A stretch of DNA of 64,000 nucleotides from DASWJZ01 sp963720705 (GCA_963720705.1 CAVRGJ010000002.1:124001-188000), one strand, 5' to 3'; positions 43,970 to 53,180 are shown, counted from the stretch's first letter. Numbers and translations are program-made. Notes: generated from the letters alone by a model not told the origin.

Positions 43970-44908
43970 ATGTCCACCTCTTTCTCGATCGCCGAAGCCG
44001 GCCCATCGCTGCGCAAAGGCTTGCGCGAGCGATTCGGCGGCTGGCTGCCGCAGATCGTGCTTGCGCCGTCGCTGATCGCGACCTTCGTCTACGTCTTTGT
44101 CTTTTGCGGATGGACGATCTGGGTATCGCTTTCCGACTCGTCTCTCTTGCCGAGCTATCACCTCGTCGGGTTCGAGCATTATGTGTCCCTGTGGGAGAAC
44201 CGGCGTTGGAACATCGCCTACAAGAACCTGTTCCTGTTCGGAACGCTTTACGTAATAGGCGCCATGATCATCGGGCTGGCGCTCGCGATCCTGATTGATC
44301 AACGCGTGCGCGGCGAGGCCGTCTGGCGGACGATTTATCTCTATCCACTCGCCGTCTCCTTCGTTGTCACCGGCACGGTCTGGCGCTGGCTCTTCAGCCC
44401 CACCACCGGCATTGAGCTGATCGTTCGAACCCTCGGCTGGACGGATTTCAAGTTCGACTGGATCATCTCCCGCGATCTCGCGATCTACACGATCGTCATC
44501 ACCGGGATCTGGCAAGCGTCGGGCTTTGTGATGGCGCTGTTCCTGGCCGGTCTTCGCTCTGTGGATCAGGATCTGATCAAGGCGGCTCAGATCGACGGCG
44601 CAAGCATGCCGCGCATCTACCGGCGCATCGTCCTTCCGGCCATAGGCCCGATCTTCATCGCGGTGCTGGTGGTGCTTTTGCAGTTCGCCATCAAGACTTT
44701 TGACCTGGTTCTCGCGATGACCGGCGGAGGACCGGGCATCGCCACGACGGTGCCGGCGATCTACGTCTACGATCTGATGTTCCAGCGCGGGCAGATCGCC
44801 GAGGGTGCCGCGGCGGCCATCATGATCCTCCTCGCACTTGCCCTTGTGCTGGTGCCCTACACGATTTGGAGAAATTTGAGTCAGCGGCGGGAGAGCGTTC
44901 GTGGCTAG
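43970..44908 (+). CDS. Sugar ABC transporter permease (GtsB/UgpA type)
   Basis: Permease of 312 residues. It has six or so hydrophobic helices and an EAA loop QDLIKAAQIDGASMPRIYRRIVLPAI. FDLVLAMTGGGPGIATTVPAIYVYDLMF is characteristic of aldose CUT1 importers. It overlaps the next permease by 8 bp. Confidence 0.92.
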   Translation: MSTSFSIAEAGPSLRKGLRERFGGWLPQIVLAPSLIATFVYVFVFCGWTIWVSLSDSSLLPSYHLVGFEHYVSLWENRRWNIAYKNLFLFGTLYVIGAMIIGLALAILIDQRVRGEAVWRTIYLYPLAVSFVVTGTVWRWLFSPTTGIELIVRTLGWTDFKFDWIISRDLAIYTIVITGIWQASGFVMALFLAGLRSVDQDLIKAAQIDGASMPRIYRRIVLPAIGPIFIAVLVVLLQFAIKTFDLVLAMTGGGPGIATTVPAIYVYDLMFQRGQIAEGAAAAIMILLALALVLVPYTIWRNLSQRRESVRG

Positions 44909-45797
44909 CGTCGTCGCAACCTACGACCCGCTCGCGACATCCGGCTCGAGGCGACGGCAGCAGGCCAAGGTCGTGATCTACGCGCTGCTGACGCTGTTTG
45001 CGGCCTACTACCTGCTCCCTCTCATCGTCGTCGTCCTCAACTCGTTCCGCGACCTCGAGGAGATCAACCGCGCCGGATTGATCGGGCTGCCGCACAGCTT
45101 CTCGCTCTCCTACTGGCCGATCGCCTGGAGTTCGTTCTGCGTCGGCGGCACTTGCAACGGTATCGCGCCGTTCTTCTTCAACTCCGTGAAAATGGTGGTG
45201 CCTGCGACGATCATCTCGACGGCGATCGGCGCGATCAACGGATACGTGCTGTCGAAGTGGCGGTTTCGAGGCTCGGAAGTCTTGTTCGGGTTGATGACGC
45301 TTGGCGTCTTCATGCCGGGCCAGATGGTGCTGCTTCCGTGGGCCTTTACGCTCGGCAAGCTCGGTCTCACCAACACGACGAGCGGATTGGTGCTCATTCA
45401 CTGCGTGCAGGGCCTGAGCTTCACGACGCTGTTTTGCCGCAACTACTATGTCAATATCCCCGACGACCTGATCAAGGCTGCACGCATCGACGGCGCCGGT
45501 TTCTGGCGCATCTTTCGAAAGATCATCCTTCCCCTGTCGCCGCCGATCCTGATTGTCACGGTGATCTGGCAGTTCACCAACATTTGGAACGAGTTCCTCT
45601 TCGCCGTCATCTTCTCGTCCGGTCAAAAGCAGCCGATCACCGCCGCGCTGATCGCACTTTCGGCCGGCGGAACCTCTGTCCATCAATACAATGTCGAGGC
45701 CGCCGCGGTTCTGATTGGAGCCTTGCCCCCGCTCTTGATCTACCTTTTCGGCGGGCGTTACTTCATCCGTGGCTTGACGCAAGGCGCGATAAAATAG
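44901..45797 (+). CDS. Sugar ABC transporter permease (GtsC/UgpE type)
   Basis: Second permease, 298 residues, GTG start within the end of the preceding gene. The EAA loop reads DDLIKAARIDGAGFWRIFRKIILPL. FTNIWNEFLFAVIFSSGQKQPITAAL is typical of the partner permease. Confidence 0.92.
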   Translation: MASVVATYDPLATSGSRRRQQAKVVIYALLTLFAAYYLLPLIVVVLNSFRDLEEINRAGLIGLPHSFSLSYWPIAWSSFCVGGTCNGIAPFFFNSVKMVVPATIISTAIGAINGYVLSKWRFRGSEVLFGLMTLGVFMPGQMVLLPWAFTLGKLGLTNTTSGLVLIHCVQGLSFTTLFCRNYYVNIPDDLIKAARIDGAGFWRIFRKIILPLSPPILIVTVIWQFTNIWNEFLFAVIFSSGQKQPITAALIALSAGGTSVHQYNVEAAAVLIGALPPLLIYLFGGRYFIRGLTQGAIK

Positions 45798-45808
45798 CGA
45801 GCTCTAGA

Positions 45809-46919
45809 ATGGCATCACTCAGCGTCAGGAATATCAGCAAGAGCTTCGGTGCCGTCGAAGTGTTGAGAGGCATCAATCTTGACGTGGACGCAGGCGAGTT
45901 CGTGGTTCTCGTCGGGCCGTCAGGATGCGGGAAATCAACGCTGCTTGCCATGATCGCGGGTCTGGAGAGTGTGACCTCGGGCGAAATCTCGATCGGCGGT
46001 CGGGTCGTCAACAATGTCGCGCCGAAGGATCGGGACATTGCCATGGTCTTTCAGTCCTACGCTCTCTATCCGACCATGACGGTGCGCCAGAACATTACGT
46101 TCGGAATGGAAAGTCGCGGCGTTCCGAAGGCCGAGCAGGCGAAGGCTGTCGAACGCGTCAGCAATCTCCTCCATATCGAGGGGCTGCTACAGCGCAAGCC
46201 TAGCCAACTCTCCGGCGGGCAACGGCAGCGCGTCGCCATGGGCCGCGCGCTGGTGCGGGACCCAGGTACTCTTCCTTTTCGACGAACCGCTTTCCAACCT
46301 AGACGCGAAGCTCCGTGTCGAGATGCGCACCGAAATCAAGAAGCTCTACCGGCAGCTCGACAAGACGACTGTCTATGTAACCCACGACCAGGTCGAGGCG
46401 ATGACGCTGGCGTCGCGTATCGCCGTGATGCATCAAGGTCGGTTGCAGCAATTCGCGGAGCCGCGCCAGGTTTATGAGCGTCCGGCGAACATGTTCGTCG
46501 CCGGCTTCATGGGGTCGCCGGCGATGAATTTTCTTCCGGCCGAAACGGTCGCCGCGGATGGCGGGGTGGGTATCGCGATAGCAAACGGCGGGGCACCAAC
46601 GGTGTTGAAGATACCCGACGAAAACGCATCAGAGCTCGGTGGGCCCGGCCGAAAGGTCGTCTTCGGCATCCGCCCGGAGAACGTCACGCGCTACGATCCG
46701 CAGCGACCGGGGCGACGTCAGGTCGGCCTTCTTGAGGCGCCGGTCGAGGTGGTCGAGCCGACTGGCGCTGAGACAATGGTCGTCCTCAGGGTCAGCGAAA
46801 AAGAGGTCATCGCTCGCTTCGAGCCCGACGATGCTCCCGACGTCGGCGACACGGTCACGCTGGCGGTCGATCTCGCCAAGGCCTGCATTTTCGATCGGGA
46901 AACGGAACAACTCCTCTGA
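45809..46919 (+). pseudogene. Sugar ABC transporter ATPase (MalK/UgpC type), frameshifted
   Basis: CUT1 ATPase. The first frame gives SVRNISKSFGAVEVLRGINL, Walker A GPSGCGKST and signature QLSGGQRQRVAMGRALVRDP. It breaks at about 46263-46270 (CCAGGTACTCTTCC), immediately before Walker B. The next frame continues with FLFDEPLSNLDAKLRVEMRT, YVTHDQVEAMTLASR and the regulatory domain (FGIRPENVTRY) to the stop at 46919. Joined, it has about 369 residues. As for the other four frameshifts, a single-base sequence error is likely. If real, the MalK-like ATPase at 27728 could substitute. Confidence 0.86.
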
Positions 46920-46946
46920 AACCACGGACAGCCGCCGCGGGCGATC

Positions 46947-46966
46947 CCCGCGCACTCCTGCGCGGG
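46947..46966 (+). other. Short hairpin before the XylB-like gene
   Basis: CCCGCGCA and TGCGCGGG pair around CTCC, directly upstream of the GGAAGG ribosome site for the GTG at 46977. It may modulate translation of the dehydrogenase. Confidence 0.45.
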
Positions 46967-46976
46967 CGGGAAGGCT

Positions 46977-47789
46977 GTGACGGAAGAAGCGAAGCGGATG
47001 ACGATACCAGAGTTGGAGCCGCTTGCCGGCTCGTTTGCGAACTATCCCAGTCTCAAGGACCGCGTCGTCCTTGTCACCGGTGGCGGCTCCGGGATCGGTG
47101 CTGCGATCGTCGCCGCCTTCGCCGGGCAGGCCGCGAAGGTTGCATTCATCGACATCGACGTTGAGGCTTCGGAGAAGCTTGTCGCCGATCTCGCAGGCAG
47201 CGGGCACGCGCCCCTGTTCATCCGCTGCGACCTGACCGACACGGACGCCCTCAGGGCCGCCGTTCAAAGCATCCGAGCGAAGCTTGGGCCGATCGGCGTG
47301 CTCGTCAACAATGCCGCCAACGATGCACGCGAAGCGATCGAAACGGTTACCCCGGAATCTTGGGACCGTTCGATGAACGTCAATCTGCGCCACCAGTTCT
47401 TTGCCGCGCAGGCGGTCCATCCGCAGATGCGCGAGCTGCGGAAGGGCTCGATCATCAATTTTTCGTCGATCGTTTGGATGCATGGCGGCGCCGACTTCGT
47501 GAGCTATTCGACTGCCAAGGCGGGCGTCGTTGGCCTGACCGCGGCGCTCGCCCGCAAATTCGGCCCCGACGACGTTCGCGTCAACGCAATTGCGCCCGGG
47601 GCCGTGCACACCGAGCGACAGCTCCGCCTCTGGTACTCGAAGGAGCAGGCGGACGAGTTCGCCAAGCGCCAGATCCTCCAGCACTGGCTTCTCGCTGATG
47701 AACTGGCGCGGGCGACGCTTTTCCTGGCGGCCGACGACAGTCGCATGATCACCAAGCAGCTTTTCATCGTCGACGGCGGGCTGCGTTGA
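46977..47789 (+). CDS. XylB-like SDR sugar 1-dehydrogenase
   Basis: NAD-dependent aldose dehydrogenase of 270 residues that would form the lactone. The TGGGSGIG loop is at 34-41, the catalytic Ser at 163/164, Y177 and K181 (YSTAK). It shares striking landmarks with the Caulobacter D-xylose dehydrogenase XylB: NYPSLKDRVVLVTGGGSGIG, the VNNAANDAR segment, NVNLRHQFFAAQAV and INFSSIVW. GTG at 46977 with GGAAGG is chosen; the ATG at 46998 is an alternative. Xylose, arabinose, galactose or fucose are all possible. No lactonase or dehydratase of the Weimberg type is in the window. Confidence 0.86.
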   Translation: MTEEAKRMTIPELEPLAGSFANYPSLKDRVVLVTGGGSGIGAAIVAAFAGQAAKVAFIDIDVEASEKLVADLAGSGHAPLFIRCDLTDTDALRAAVQSIRAKLGPIGVLVNNAANDAREAIETVTPESWDRSMNVNLRHQFFAAQAVHPQMRELRKGSIINFSSIVWMHGGADFVSYSTAKAGVVGLTAALARKFGPDDVRVNAIAPGAVHTERQLRLWYSKEQADEFAKRQILQHWLLADELARATLFLAADDSRMITKQLFIVDGGLR

Positions 47790-47811
47790 CGGGCGGAGGG
47801 ATCGAACGGCA

Positions 47812-48792
47812 ATGCTCGAAGTCGGCCTCAATCCCTACGGACTGACCTATACCCTCGGGCTGCAAGGAAACGGAACGCCGCGCGCCAATCCGAAGGGCAG
47901 GGGGCTCCAGGGTTTTGTCGAGATCGCCATCGAACTCGGCGCGAAAACGCTCGAGATTTTCGAGCCCTGGCTCGCGAAGATGTCCGACGCTGAGCTCAAT
48001 TCCCTTCGTGATCGGCTGCAAGAGCTTGGCATGCGGCCGGTCGTGAGCTCAGGCCTTCAGGTGGGCAATATCGAAAGCTGCCTGCGCTCGGCTCGAGGCC
48101 TTGGCGCGACGATGATTCGCTTCGCGCTGACGCCCGTCCTCTGCGGCGACCGGAATGCCTGGGGAGAAAAATGGCCGGAGCTCGTTGCCAACGCTCGCTC
48201 CAAGCTCGTCGACTACGCGCCGAAGGCCGCAGCCCAGGGCGTCACGCTCGTCATCGAGAACCATCAGGATTTCACCAGCCGCGAGCTGGTCGCGTTGTGT
48301 GAGGCTGCCGGGCCGAACGTCGGCATCGTCTACGACACCGGCAACAGCTTCCCCGTGGCGGAGGCGCCGCTCGATTTCACCCGCGTCATAGCGTCGAAGG
48401 TCCGACACGTGCACCTCAAGGATTACAACGCGCAGTTCACCGACGAAGGCTTTCGCCTCGTGCGCTGCGCGATCGGCGACGGCGCCGTGCCCTTCCGAGA
48501 ACTCTTCGCAATCCTTGCGGAGCATCATGAGACGCTTCCGGCGGTGCTTGAGCCGGGCGCTCTGGAGGCGCGGCACGTCCGGCTTCTGACGCAGGACTGG
48601 TGGAAGGGCTATGCGCCAAAGTCCGCCGAGGCGCTTGCCGCGTGCCTTGCCGCCGCGCGGCACAAGCGGCTTCCCGACGACGCCGATTACCGCACGCCGT
48701 GGGAGCGCGGCGAGGACGGCGCTCTTGAAGACTACGAGCTCGCGATGATCCGGCGGAGCGCCGCGAACATGCGCGCGCTCGGCATCATGTGA
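47812..48792 (+). CDS. Sugar phosphate isomerase/epimerase-like TIM barrel
   Basis: AP-endonuclease-2-type barrel of 326 residues. The metal-site segments are LVIENHQDF, VGIVYDTGNSF, HVHLKDYN and the C-terminal PAVLEPGAL. GGAGG precedes the ATG. Such proteins isomerise, epimerise or dehydrate sugars and inositols. In this operon it probably acts on the sugar imported or oxidised by the neighbouring genes. Confidence 0.85.
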   Translation: MLEVGLNPYGLTYTLGLQGNGTPRANPKGRGLQGFVEIAIELGAKTLEIFEPWLAKMSDAELNSLRDRLQELGMRPVVSSGLQVGNIESCLRSARGLGATMIRFALTPVLCGDRNAWGEKWPELVANARSKLVDYAPKAAAQGVTLVIENHQDFTSRELVALCEAAGPNVGIVYDTGNSFPVAEAPLDFTRVIASKVRHVHLKDYNAQFTDEGFRLVRCAIGDGAVPFRELFAILAEHHETLPAVLEPGALEARHVRLLTQDWWKGYAPKSAEALAACLAAARHKRLPDDADYRTPWERGEDGALEDYELAMIRRSAANMRALGIM

Positions 48793-48804
48793 ACGGAGAG
48801 TTCT

Positions 48805-49614
48805 ATGGCTAAGGAATTGAGTGGGAAGATCGCTTTCGTAACGGGTTCGGGCCGCGGCCTCGGCCGCGTCATGGCGGAGCGCCTGGCGGGGCTTGGGGCC
48901 GACCTGGCGATCCACGACCTCGACCGGACCGCGCCGGCAAAGTACGGCGAGGCGGCCGATCTCGACGACGTCGTCAAGGCGATCGAAAATCACGGCGTCC
49001 GCGCCGTCGCCGTGACCGGCAACATCGGCGACGCGGCGGCCGTGGCGAAGATGAAGTCGGACATCGACGCAAAGCTCGGTCCGGTCGATATTCTGGTCAA
49101 CTGCGCGGGCGGCGACATCGGCGCGGCCGGAGGCAAGCCCAAGCCCAACAATGCGCTCGATATCCCGATCGAGGACGTGCAGGCGCTGGTGAACAACAAC
49201 CTCATCGGCACGATCAATGTCTGCAAGACCTTCGTCGTCCCGATGCGCGATCGCGGTGATGGCGTTGTCGTCAATCTGGCATCGGCCGCGGCGCATCTCG
49301 GGGTTTCGGACGGCGCGATCTATGCGATCCTGAAGGCGGCGGTCGCACACTATACGCGCTGCCTGGCGAAGGAGCTCTACGACACGGGCGTCCGCGTCAA
49401 TGCCGTGAGCCCGGGTCCGACGAAGACCGCGCGCTTTCAGGCAACGCGCACGGTCGATCCCGCGAAGATGGATTCAAACATCAAGTCGTTCAATCGTTAT
49501 GCCGAGCCGGCCGAGATCGCCGACGCCGTTGCGTTCCTCGCCGGGCCGCACTCGAAATTCATCAACGGTCAGGTGCTTTGCGTCGACGGCGGGCTGATCC
49601 TCTGGCCAGGCTAG
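48805..49614 (+). CDS. SDR-family oxidoreductase
   Basis: Short-chain dehydrogenase of 269 residues: TGSGRGLG (13-20), VNCAGG, S160, Y173 and K177 (AIYAILK). INGQVLCVDGG closes the domain. An insert of about 20 residues (GGKPKPNNALDIP) sits after the NAG motif. It is 12 bp after the isomerase and is the last gene of the ROK operon, convergent with the purine island. Confidence 0.87.
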   Translation: MAKELSGKIAFVTGSGRGLGRVMAERLAGLGADLAIHDLDRTAPAKYGEAADLDDVVKAIENHGVRAVAVTGNIGDAAAVAKMKSDIDAKLGPVDILVNCAGGDIGAAGGKPKPNNALDIPIEDVQALVNNNLIGTINVCKTFVVPMRDRGDGVVVNLASAAAHLGVSDGAIYAILKAAVAHYTRCLAKELYDTGVRVNAVSPGPTKTARFQATRTVDPAKMDSNIKSFNRYAEPAEIADAVAFLAGPHSKFINGQVLCVDGGLILWPG

Positions 49615-49689
49615 CCTTTCTGCGCGCCGCGAGCCGCTGCAGAATATTTGGACGCCGGCCTGCAAAGTAGCGTTTGACCGCCGCCAAGC

Positions 49690-50337
49690 TCAGGCGGCAC
49701 GGGCGGGCCCGGCGGGAAACACCCCGGACATCACGACAAACCCGGGTATGTGTTTGAAGCGGTCGCACCAGCGGCGGATCGCCGGGTAGTCCTGGCGCGA
49801 TACGCCGCCCTCCTCCGACAGGATGACGTAGGGGAAGCAGGCAACGTCGGCGATGGTGGGGCTCGCGGCCCTGCAGATCCATTCGTGGCCTCGCCGCTCG
49901 CCGAACCACAAATGCTCGTCGAGGATACGGAACAGCCGGTGCGCGCCGGCGCGCGCCGCGTCGACGTCGAGCTCGTAGAAGAAGTCGTCGTGCAGGCGGG
50001 CGGCCGAGGCGGTGGAGGTGATTCCATCGGCGAAGGCGAGCCACTGGCTGATCTCGCCGATGAGCGCCGGGTCGTCTCGCGGGTACCAGGTCCCCGCTGG
50101 ATCGTATTTCGAAGCGATGTAGACCAGGATCGCCTGCGCGTCGCGCAGGACGAGGCCGTCATCCTCGATCACTGGCAGCTGCCCAAGCGGGTTGAGCTTT
50201 AGAAACCATTCCGACTTGTGCTCGCGGCCGGGATAGAAATCGACGGGTACGGTCTTATAGGCGAGGCCAAGGAAGCTCATCATGAGGCGCAGCTTGTAGC
50301 AGTTGCCAGAGAGCTCGTAGTCGTAGAGCGTAGGCAT
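49690..50337 (-). CDS. GST-like protein, NdmE-like partner of demethylase set 1
   Basis: Glutathione-S-transferase-fold protein of 215 residues. The thioredoxin-like half begins TLYDYELSGNCYKLRLMMSFLGL and contains LNPLGQLPVIED and DAQAILVYIA; the helical half has SPTIADVACFPYV. It shares its N-terminal YDYELS-x-x-CYK pattern with the GST gene of set 2 (61902). It lies 11 bp downstream of the NdmD-like gene on the same strand. In caffeine degraders the GST-like NdmE is a structural partner of NdmC and NdmD, which I propose here. Catalytic use of glutathione is possible but not required. Confidence 0.85.
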   Translation of the reverse strand: MPTLYDYELSGNCYKLRLMMSFLGLAYKTVPVDFYPGREHKSEWFLKLNPLGQLPVIEDDGLVLRDAQAILVYIASKYDPAGTWYPRDDPALIGEISQWLAFADGITSTASAARLHDDFFYELDVDAARAGAHRLFRILDEHLWFGERRGHEWICRAASPTIADVACFPYVILSEEGGVSRQDYPAIRRWCDRFKHIPGFVVMSGVFPAGPARAA

Positions 50338-50348
50338 CGGATGCGCTC

Positions 50349-52115
50349 TCAAATGTCGAGCACGAGCCGCGCCGATTTGGCGCGCGACACGCAAGTCATG
50401 ATCTTCTGCCCGGCACGGCGCTCCTCTTCGTTCAGATAGACATCCTGGTGCAGCGGCTCGCCCTCGATGACGGTGGCGACGCAGGTGCCGCAAGCGCCTT
50501 GCTCGCAGGAGGACGGCATGTCGATGCCGTTTTCGCGCATGACCTCAAGGATGGTCTTTCCGCCCGGGACATTTAGCGTCACGCAGGATCGGGCGAGCGC
50601 TATGTCGAAGCTCGAACTGTTGTCGATCGCGTGCGTATTCTTGAAATACTCAAAGTGCACGGTGGAGTCCGGCCAGCCTGCCTCGTTGGCGAAGCTCCGG
50701 CCGGCCTCCAGCATCGGCGCCGGGCCGCAGAGGTAGACGTGCAGGCCGGTACGATACACGGCAAGAAGGGCGCGGATTCGTTCTACGGTCTCCTCGGGCC
50801 CGAGCCCGAGATGGGTAACGATCGTGTCGCTAAGCTCGGTGCACCGCTCTTCGAAGGCAACCTGGCGCGCGGCGCTGGCGAAATAGTGTAGCTCGTGCAC
50901 GAGCCCGGAGTGATGCAGCGCCTGCGCCATGGCGATGAGCGGAGTGATGCCGATGCCGCCGGCGATCAGGATTGTTTTGACGGCGTCGCGACGGAGCGGA
51001 AAGTTGTTGCGGGGCTCCGAAATGGCGAGAACATCGCCTTCGCGCACGCTCTCATGCAGGCACGAAGACCCGCCGAGCGATTCCGGCTCGAGCTTGACTC
51101 CGATGACGTAGCGGTCGGTCTCCCCCGGCCCGTTGACGATGGAGTATTGGCGCACCAGGCCGTTGGGCAGATGAACGTCGATGTGGGCGCCGGGCTGGAA
51201 GGTCGGCAAGAAGCCCTTCACCGGGCGCAGCTCGAAGCCGGCAATCCCCTCCGCGGTTGGCCACTTTCGGGAGACCTCCACGGAGATCGCGGCCTTGCGC
51301 CCGCTGCGGGTGGGCTGCGGCATCTCGGCGAGCTCGGGTGCTACCTGAGCAAAGTCCGGCTTGATCGGCGGCGGTGCAGGCTCGGCCGCGGCTTCGCGTT
51401 CGGCGCGATCGCGGAGCGCGGTCAGGCGCTCATTGTGATGCCGTAGCACCGCGATCCGCCGCTCGGCATCCCGCGGGCCGCTGTCGAGCACGCCGCGAAC
51501 GACCGAACGGCCCGAATCGACGGGTTGAATGAAGAAAACGGCGAATGTCTCCGCCGCCTCGTCCTTGGCGCGGAGCGCCACGGTGTGGGCGTCGAGAATT
51601 TCGACCTCGACGGTCGCCGCGTCACGGTCGAGCTTGTCGCTCGGCTGGAACCGGTACGCCTTGAGTAGGGATGCCACCTTCGAAGCCGGGGCATTGACGG
51701 CAATGCCGCGCAGAACGAGCGGATCTCCCGTGTCGAGTCCGGCGATGCTTGGCACGTCGCCCGCGGGCTCTTCCGCCGACCAGACGAGCCCATAGCGCTC
51801 GGCCGATGGGTAAGTGCGGTTGGTGATGGTACGGGCGGGCGCATCGGCGGGGTGCGCTGGAATGTAGGTGCAGCCGGCGGTGCGGTTGGAATAGCGCCAG
51901 CCGTGATACTGGCACTTCAGCTCGCGGCCGTCGTTGATGCCGATCGACAGCCGGACGCCGCGGTGCAGACAACGATTCTCCCAGACATTGACGTAGCCGT
52001 CGTCGGCCCGCCAGACCGCCAGTTCGCGGCCCAACAGCTGGCCGTGAAACACGTGGCGAAAGGGCAGGTCAGAACCAGCTGCGATCGGGTGCCACGTGGT
52101 GATGGGCTCCGGCAT
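50349..52115 (-). CDS. NdmD-like reductase: Rieske + flavin/NADH reductase + ferredoxin fusion
   Basis: A 588-residue three-part electron-transfer protein. The N-terminal Rieske [2Fe-2S] domain has C49-x-H51 and C68-x2-H71. A linker domain (about 120-260) follows. Next is a ferredoxin-reductase module with RQYSIVN (flavin, about 322-328), AGGIGITP (NADH, 385-392) and YLCGP (461-465), then a plant-type ferredoxin with C537, C542, C545 and C575. Ordinary Rieske reductases lack the first domain. NdmD of Pseudomonas has this architecture and lends its Rieske cluster to NdmC. GGAGAAGCGG supports the ATG at 52115; an ATG four codons upstream is open. The adjacent catalytic protein lacks a Rieske cluster. 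Confidence 0.9.
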   Translation of the reverse strand: MPEPITTWHPIAAGSDLPFRHVFHGQLLGRELAVWRADDGYVNVWENRCLHRGVRLSIGINDGRELKCQYHGWRYSNRTAGCTYIPAHPADAPARTITNRTYPSAERYGLVWSAEEPAGDVPSIAGLDTGDPLVLRGIAVNAPASKVASLLKAYRFQPSDKLDRDAATVEVEILDAHTVALRAKDEAAETFAVFFIQPVDSGRSVVRGVLDSGPRDAERRIAVLRHHNERLTALRDRAEREAAAEPAPPPIKPDFAQVAPELAEMPQPTRSGRKAAISVEVSRKWPTAEGIAGFELRPVKGFLPTFQPGAHIDVHLPNGLVRQYSIVNGPGETDRYVIGVKLEPESLGGSSCLHESVREGDVLAISEPRNNFPLRRDAVKTILIAGGIGITPLIAMAQALHHSGLVHELHYFASAARQVAFEERCTELSDTIVTHLGLGPEETVERIRALLAVYRTGLHVYLCGPAPMLEAGRSFANEAGWPDSTVHFEYFKNTHAIDNSSSFDIALARSCVTLNVPGGKTILEVMRENGIDMPSSCEQGACGTCVATVIEGEPLHQDVYLNEEERRAGQKIMTCVSRAKSARLVLDI

Positions 52116-52261
52116 CCGCTTCTCCATATCCGAGTGGTCTATTTCGACGCCGGGATGATCCTCGGCGTCTCATCGACGGCGACGATTGGATGCCAGAGAT
52201 TGAGGACCAAGCGGTCGCTGCACCCAGATTTCTGCATCGCGGCCGCCCGGCGGTTCGTCAG

Positions 52262-53125
52262 CTAAGCGCGCGCTGGAATGGCGCCGTAGGTCACCGATCG
52301 GTCGCGTAGCCAGCGACGGTAGTAGACCGAGCTTGCATCAGCGCGGATCGGCGTCTCGGCGCGCGGGTCGAGCGGCAGGCGCTTTGGCACTTGGTTCTCC
52401 AGGATTGGCTTGTCCTGGGCGAATATGAGCTGCATGAACCAACGCACCGTCGCCGCCTCCATCTCGTCCTTGAGGTAGCAGAGGAAGGAATGCGCAATGC
52501 AGCTGTCCTCATCGACCGGCTGGACGAAGAGGTAGATGGAATCGCACCGATGCTTTTGAATCGGGTTGCTCTTGTAGAGCGATACCGTGTAGGGCCGGAT
52601 GACGCGATAGGTGTAGTCGACGATGAACCCCCCCGCGGCGTTTGGCGAGGCGACCGGCTGGAAGAACTTGCACTCGGTCGCCAGCACCTCCCCATCCTCG
52701 GTTATGTCGACCTGGTAGGGCGTCACCTCGGTATGCGGCTCGATGCCCAGCCATCCAGTGTGCACGAAGGGGAAGTGGCCCATGTCGAGAAAATTCTCGA
52801 CGGCGCGGAGACCCGAGACCTTCACCCCGATTGAGCCGCCGCTCACGAGATGACGATCCGGCTCGGCGGCTTCGGGAATCGCGAGGATGTCGCGTTCCGG
52901 CGTTCCGAGACACGCCCACACAAAGCCGTATCTCTCCGTTGCGAGCACGCGTTGACCGTCGTCGACGCGGGTAACCTCGGCGCCGCTCGCCGTCGGCTGT
53001 ACCGCGAGATCAACGCCCAGGAGGCCGGTCAGATAGGGTGCCGGTCCGACGAGTGCCCCGCGGTCGGCGACGACGTGCCAGTCATTGAGGAGAACATCGT
53101 CACGGCAGGGATTGCGGTCGGGCAT
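52262..53125 (-). CDS. NdmC-like Rieske oxygenase catalytic subunit without Rieske cluster
   Basis: Non-haem iron monooxygenase of 287 residues. The mononuclear iron site is ENFLDMGHFPFVH (N111, D114, H117, H122), with a third carboxylate probably in FAQDKPILENQ. The first 75 residues keep a shrunken Rieske-domain outline (ERYGFVWACLG) but contain no C-x-H/C-x2-H pair, so electrons must come from another polypeptide, presumably the Rieske domain of the NdmD-like neighbour. NdmC, the 7-methylxanthine N7-demethylase subunit, has the same peculiarity. Placed in a purine catabolic island, N-demethylation of a purine with release of formaldehyde is the best prediction. Confidence 0.87.
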   Translation of the reverse strand: MPDRNPCRDDVLLNDWHVVADRGALVGPAPYLTGLLGVDLAVQPTASGAEVTRVDDGQRVLATERYGFVWACLGTPERDILAIPEAAEPDRHLVSGGSIGVKVSGLRAVENFLDMGHFPFVHTGWLGIEPHTEVTPYQVDITEDGEVLATECKFFQPVASPNAAGGFIVDYTYRVIRPYTVSLYKSNPIQKHRCDSIYLFVQPVDEDSCIAHSFLCYLKDEMEAATVRWFMQLIFAQDKPILENQVPKRLPLDPRAETPIRADASSVYYRRWLRDRSVTYGAIPARA

Positions 53126-53168
53126 CGTTCACTCCGCATCGCGCCATCCAAGCATAGCAAGGGCAATA

Positions 53169-53180
53169 TTGGATATCAAA
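53169..53180. promoter_or_regulatory. Candidate GntR/FCD operator
   Basis: TTGGATATCAAA is a near-palindrome (10 of 12 positions) around GATATC. It lies in the 168-bp gap between the divergent NdmC-like and GntR genes. The size and AT-rich core fit GntR/FCD regulators. Confidence 0.5.

Noticed and set aside
4562..46270. Programmed +1 frameshifting in the five broken genes
   Set aside because: No shared slippery codon plus stop or pseudoknot context, and the genes are unrelated families not known to use recoding; error or mutation is simpler.
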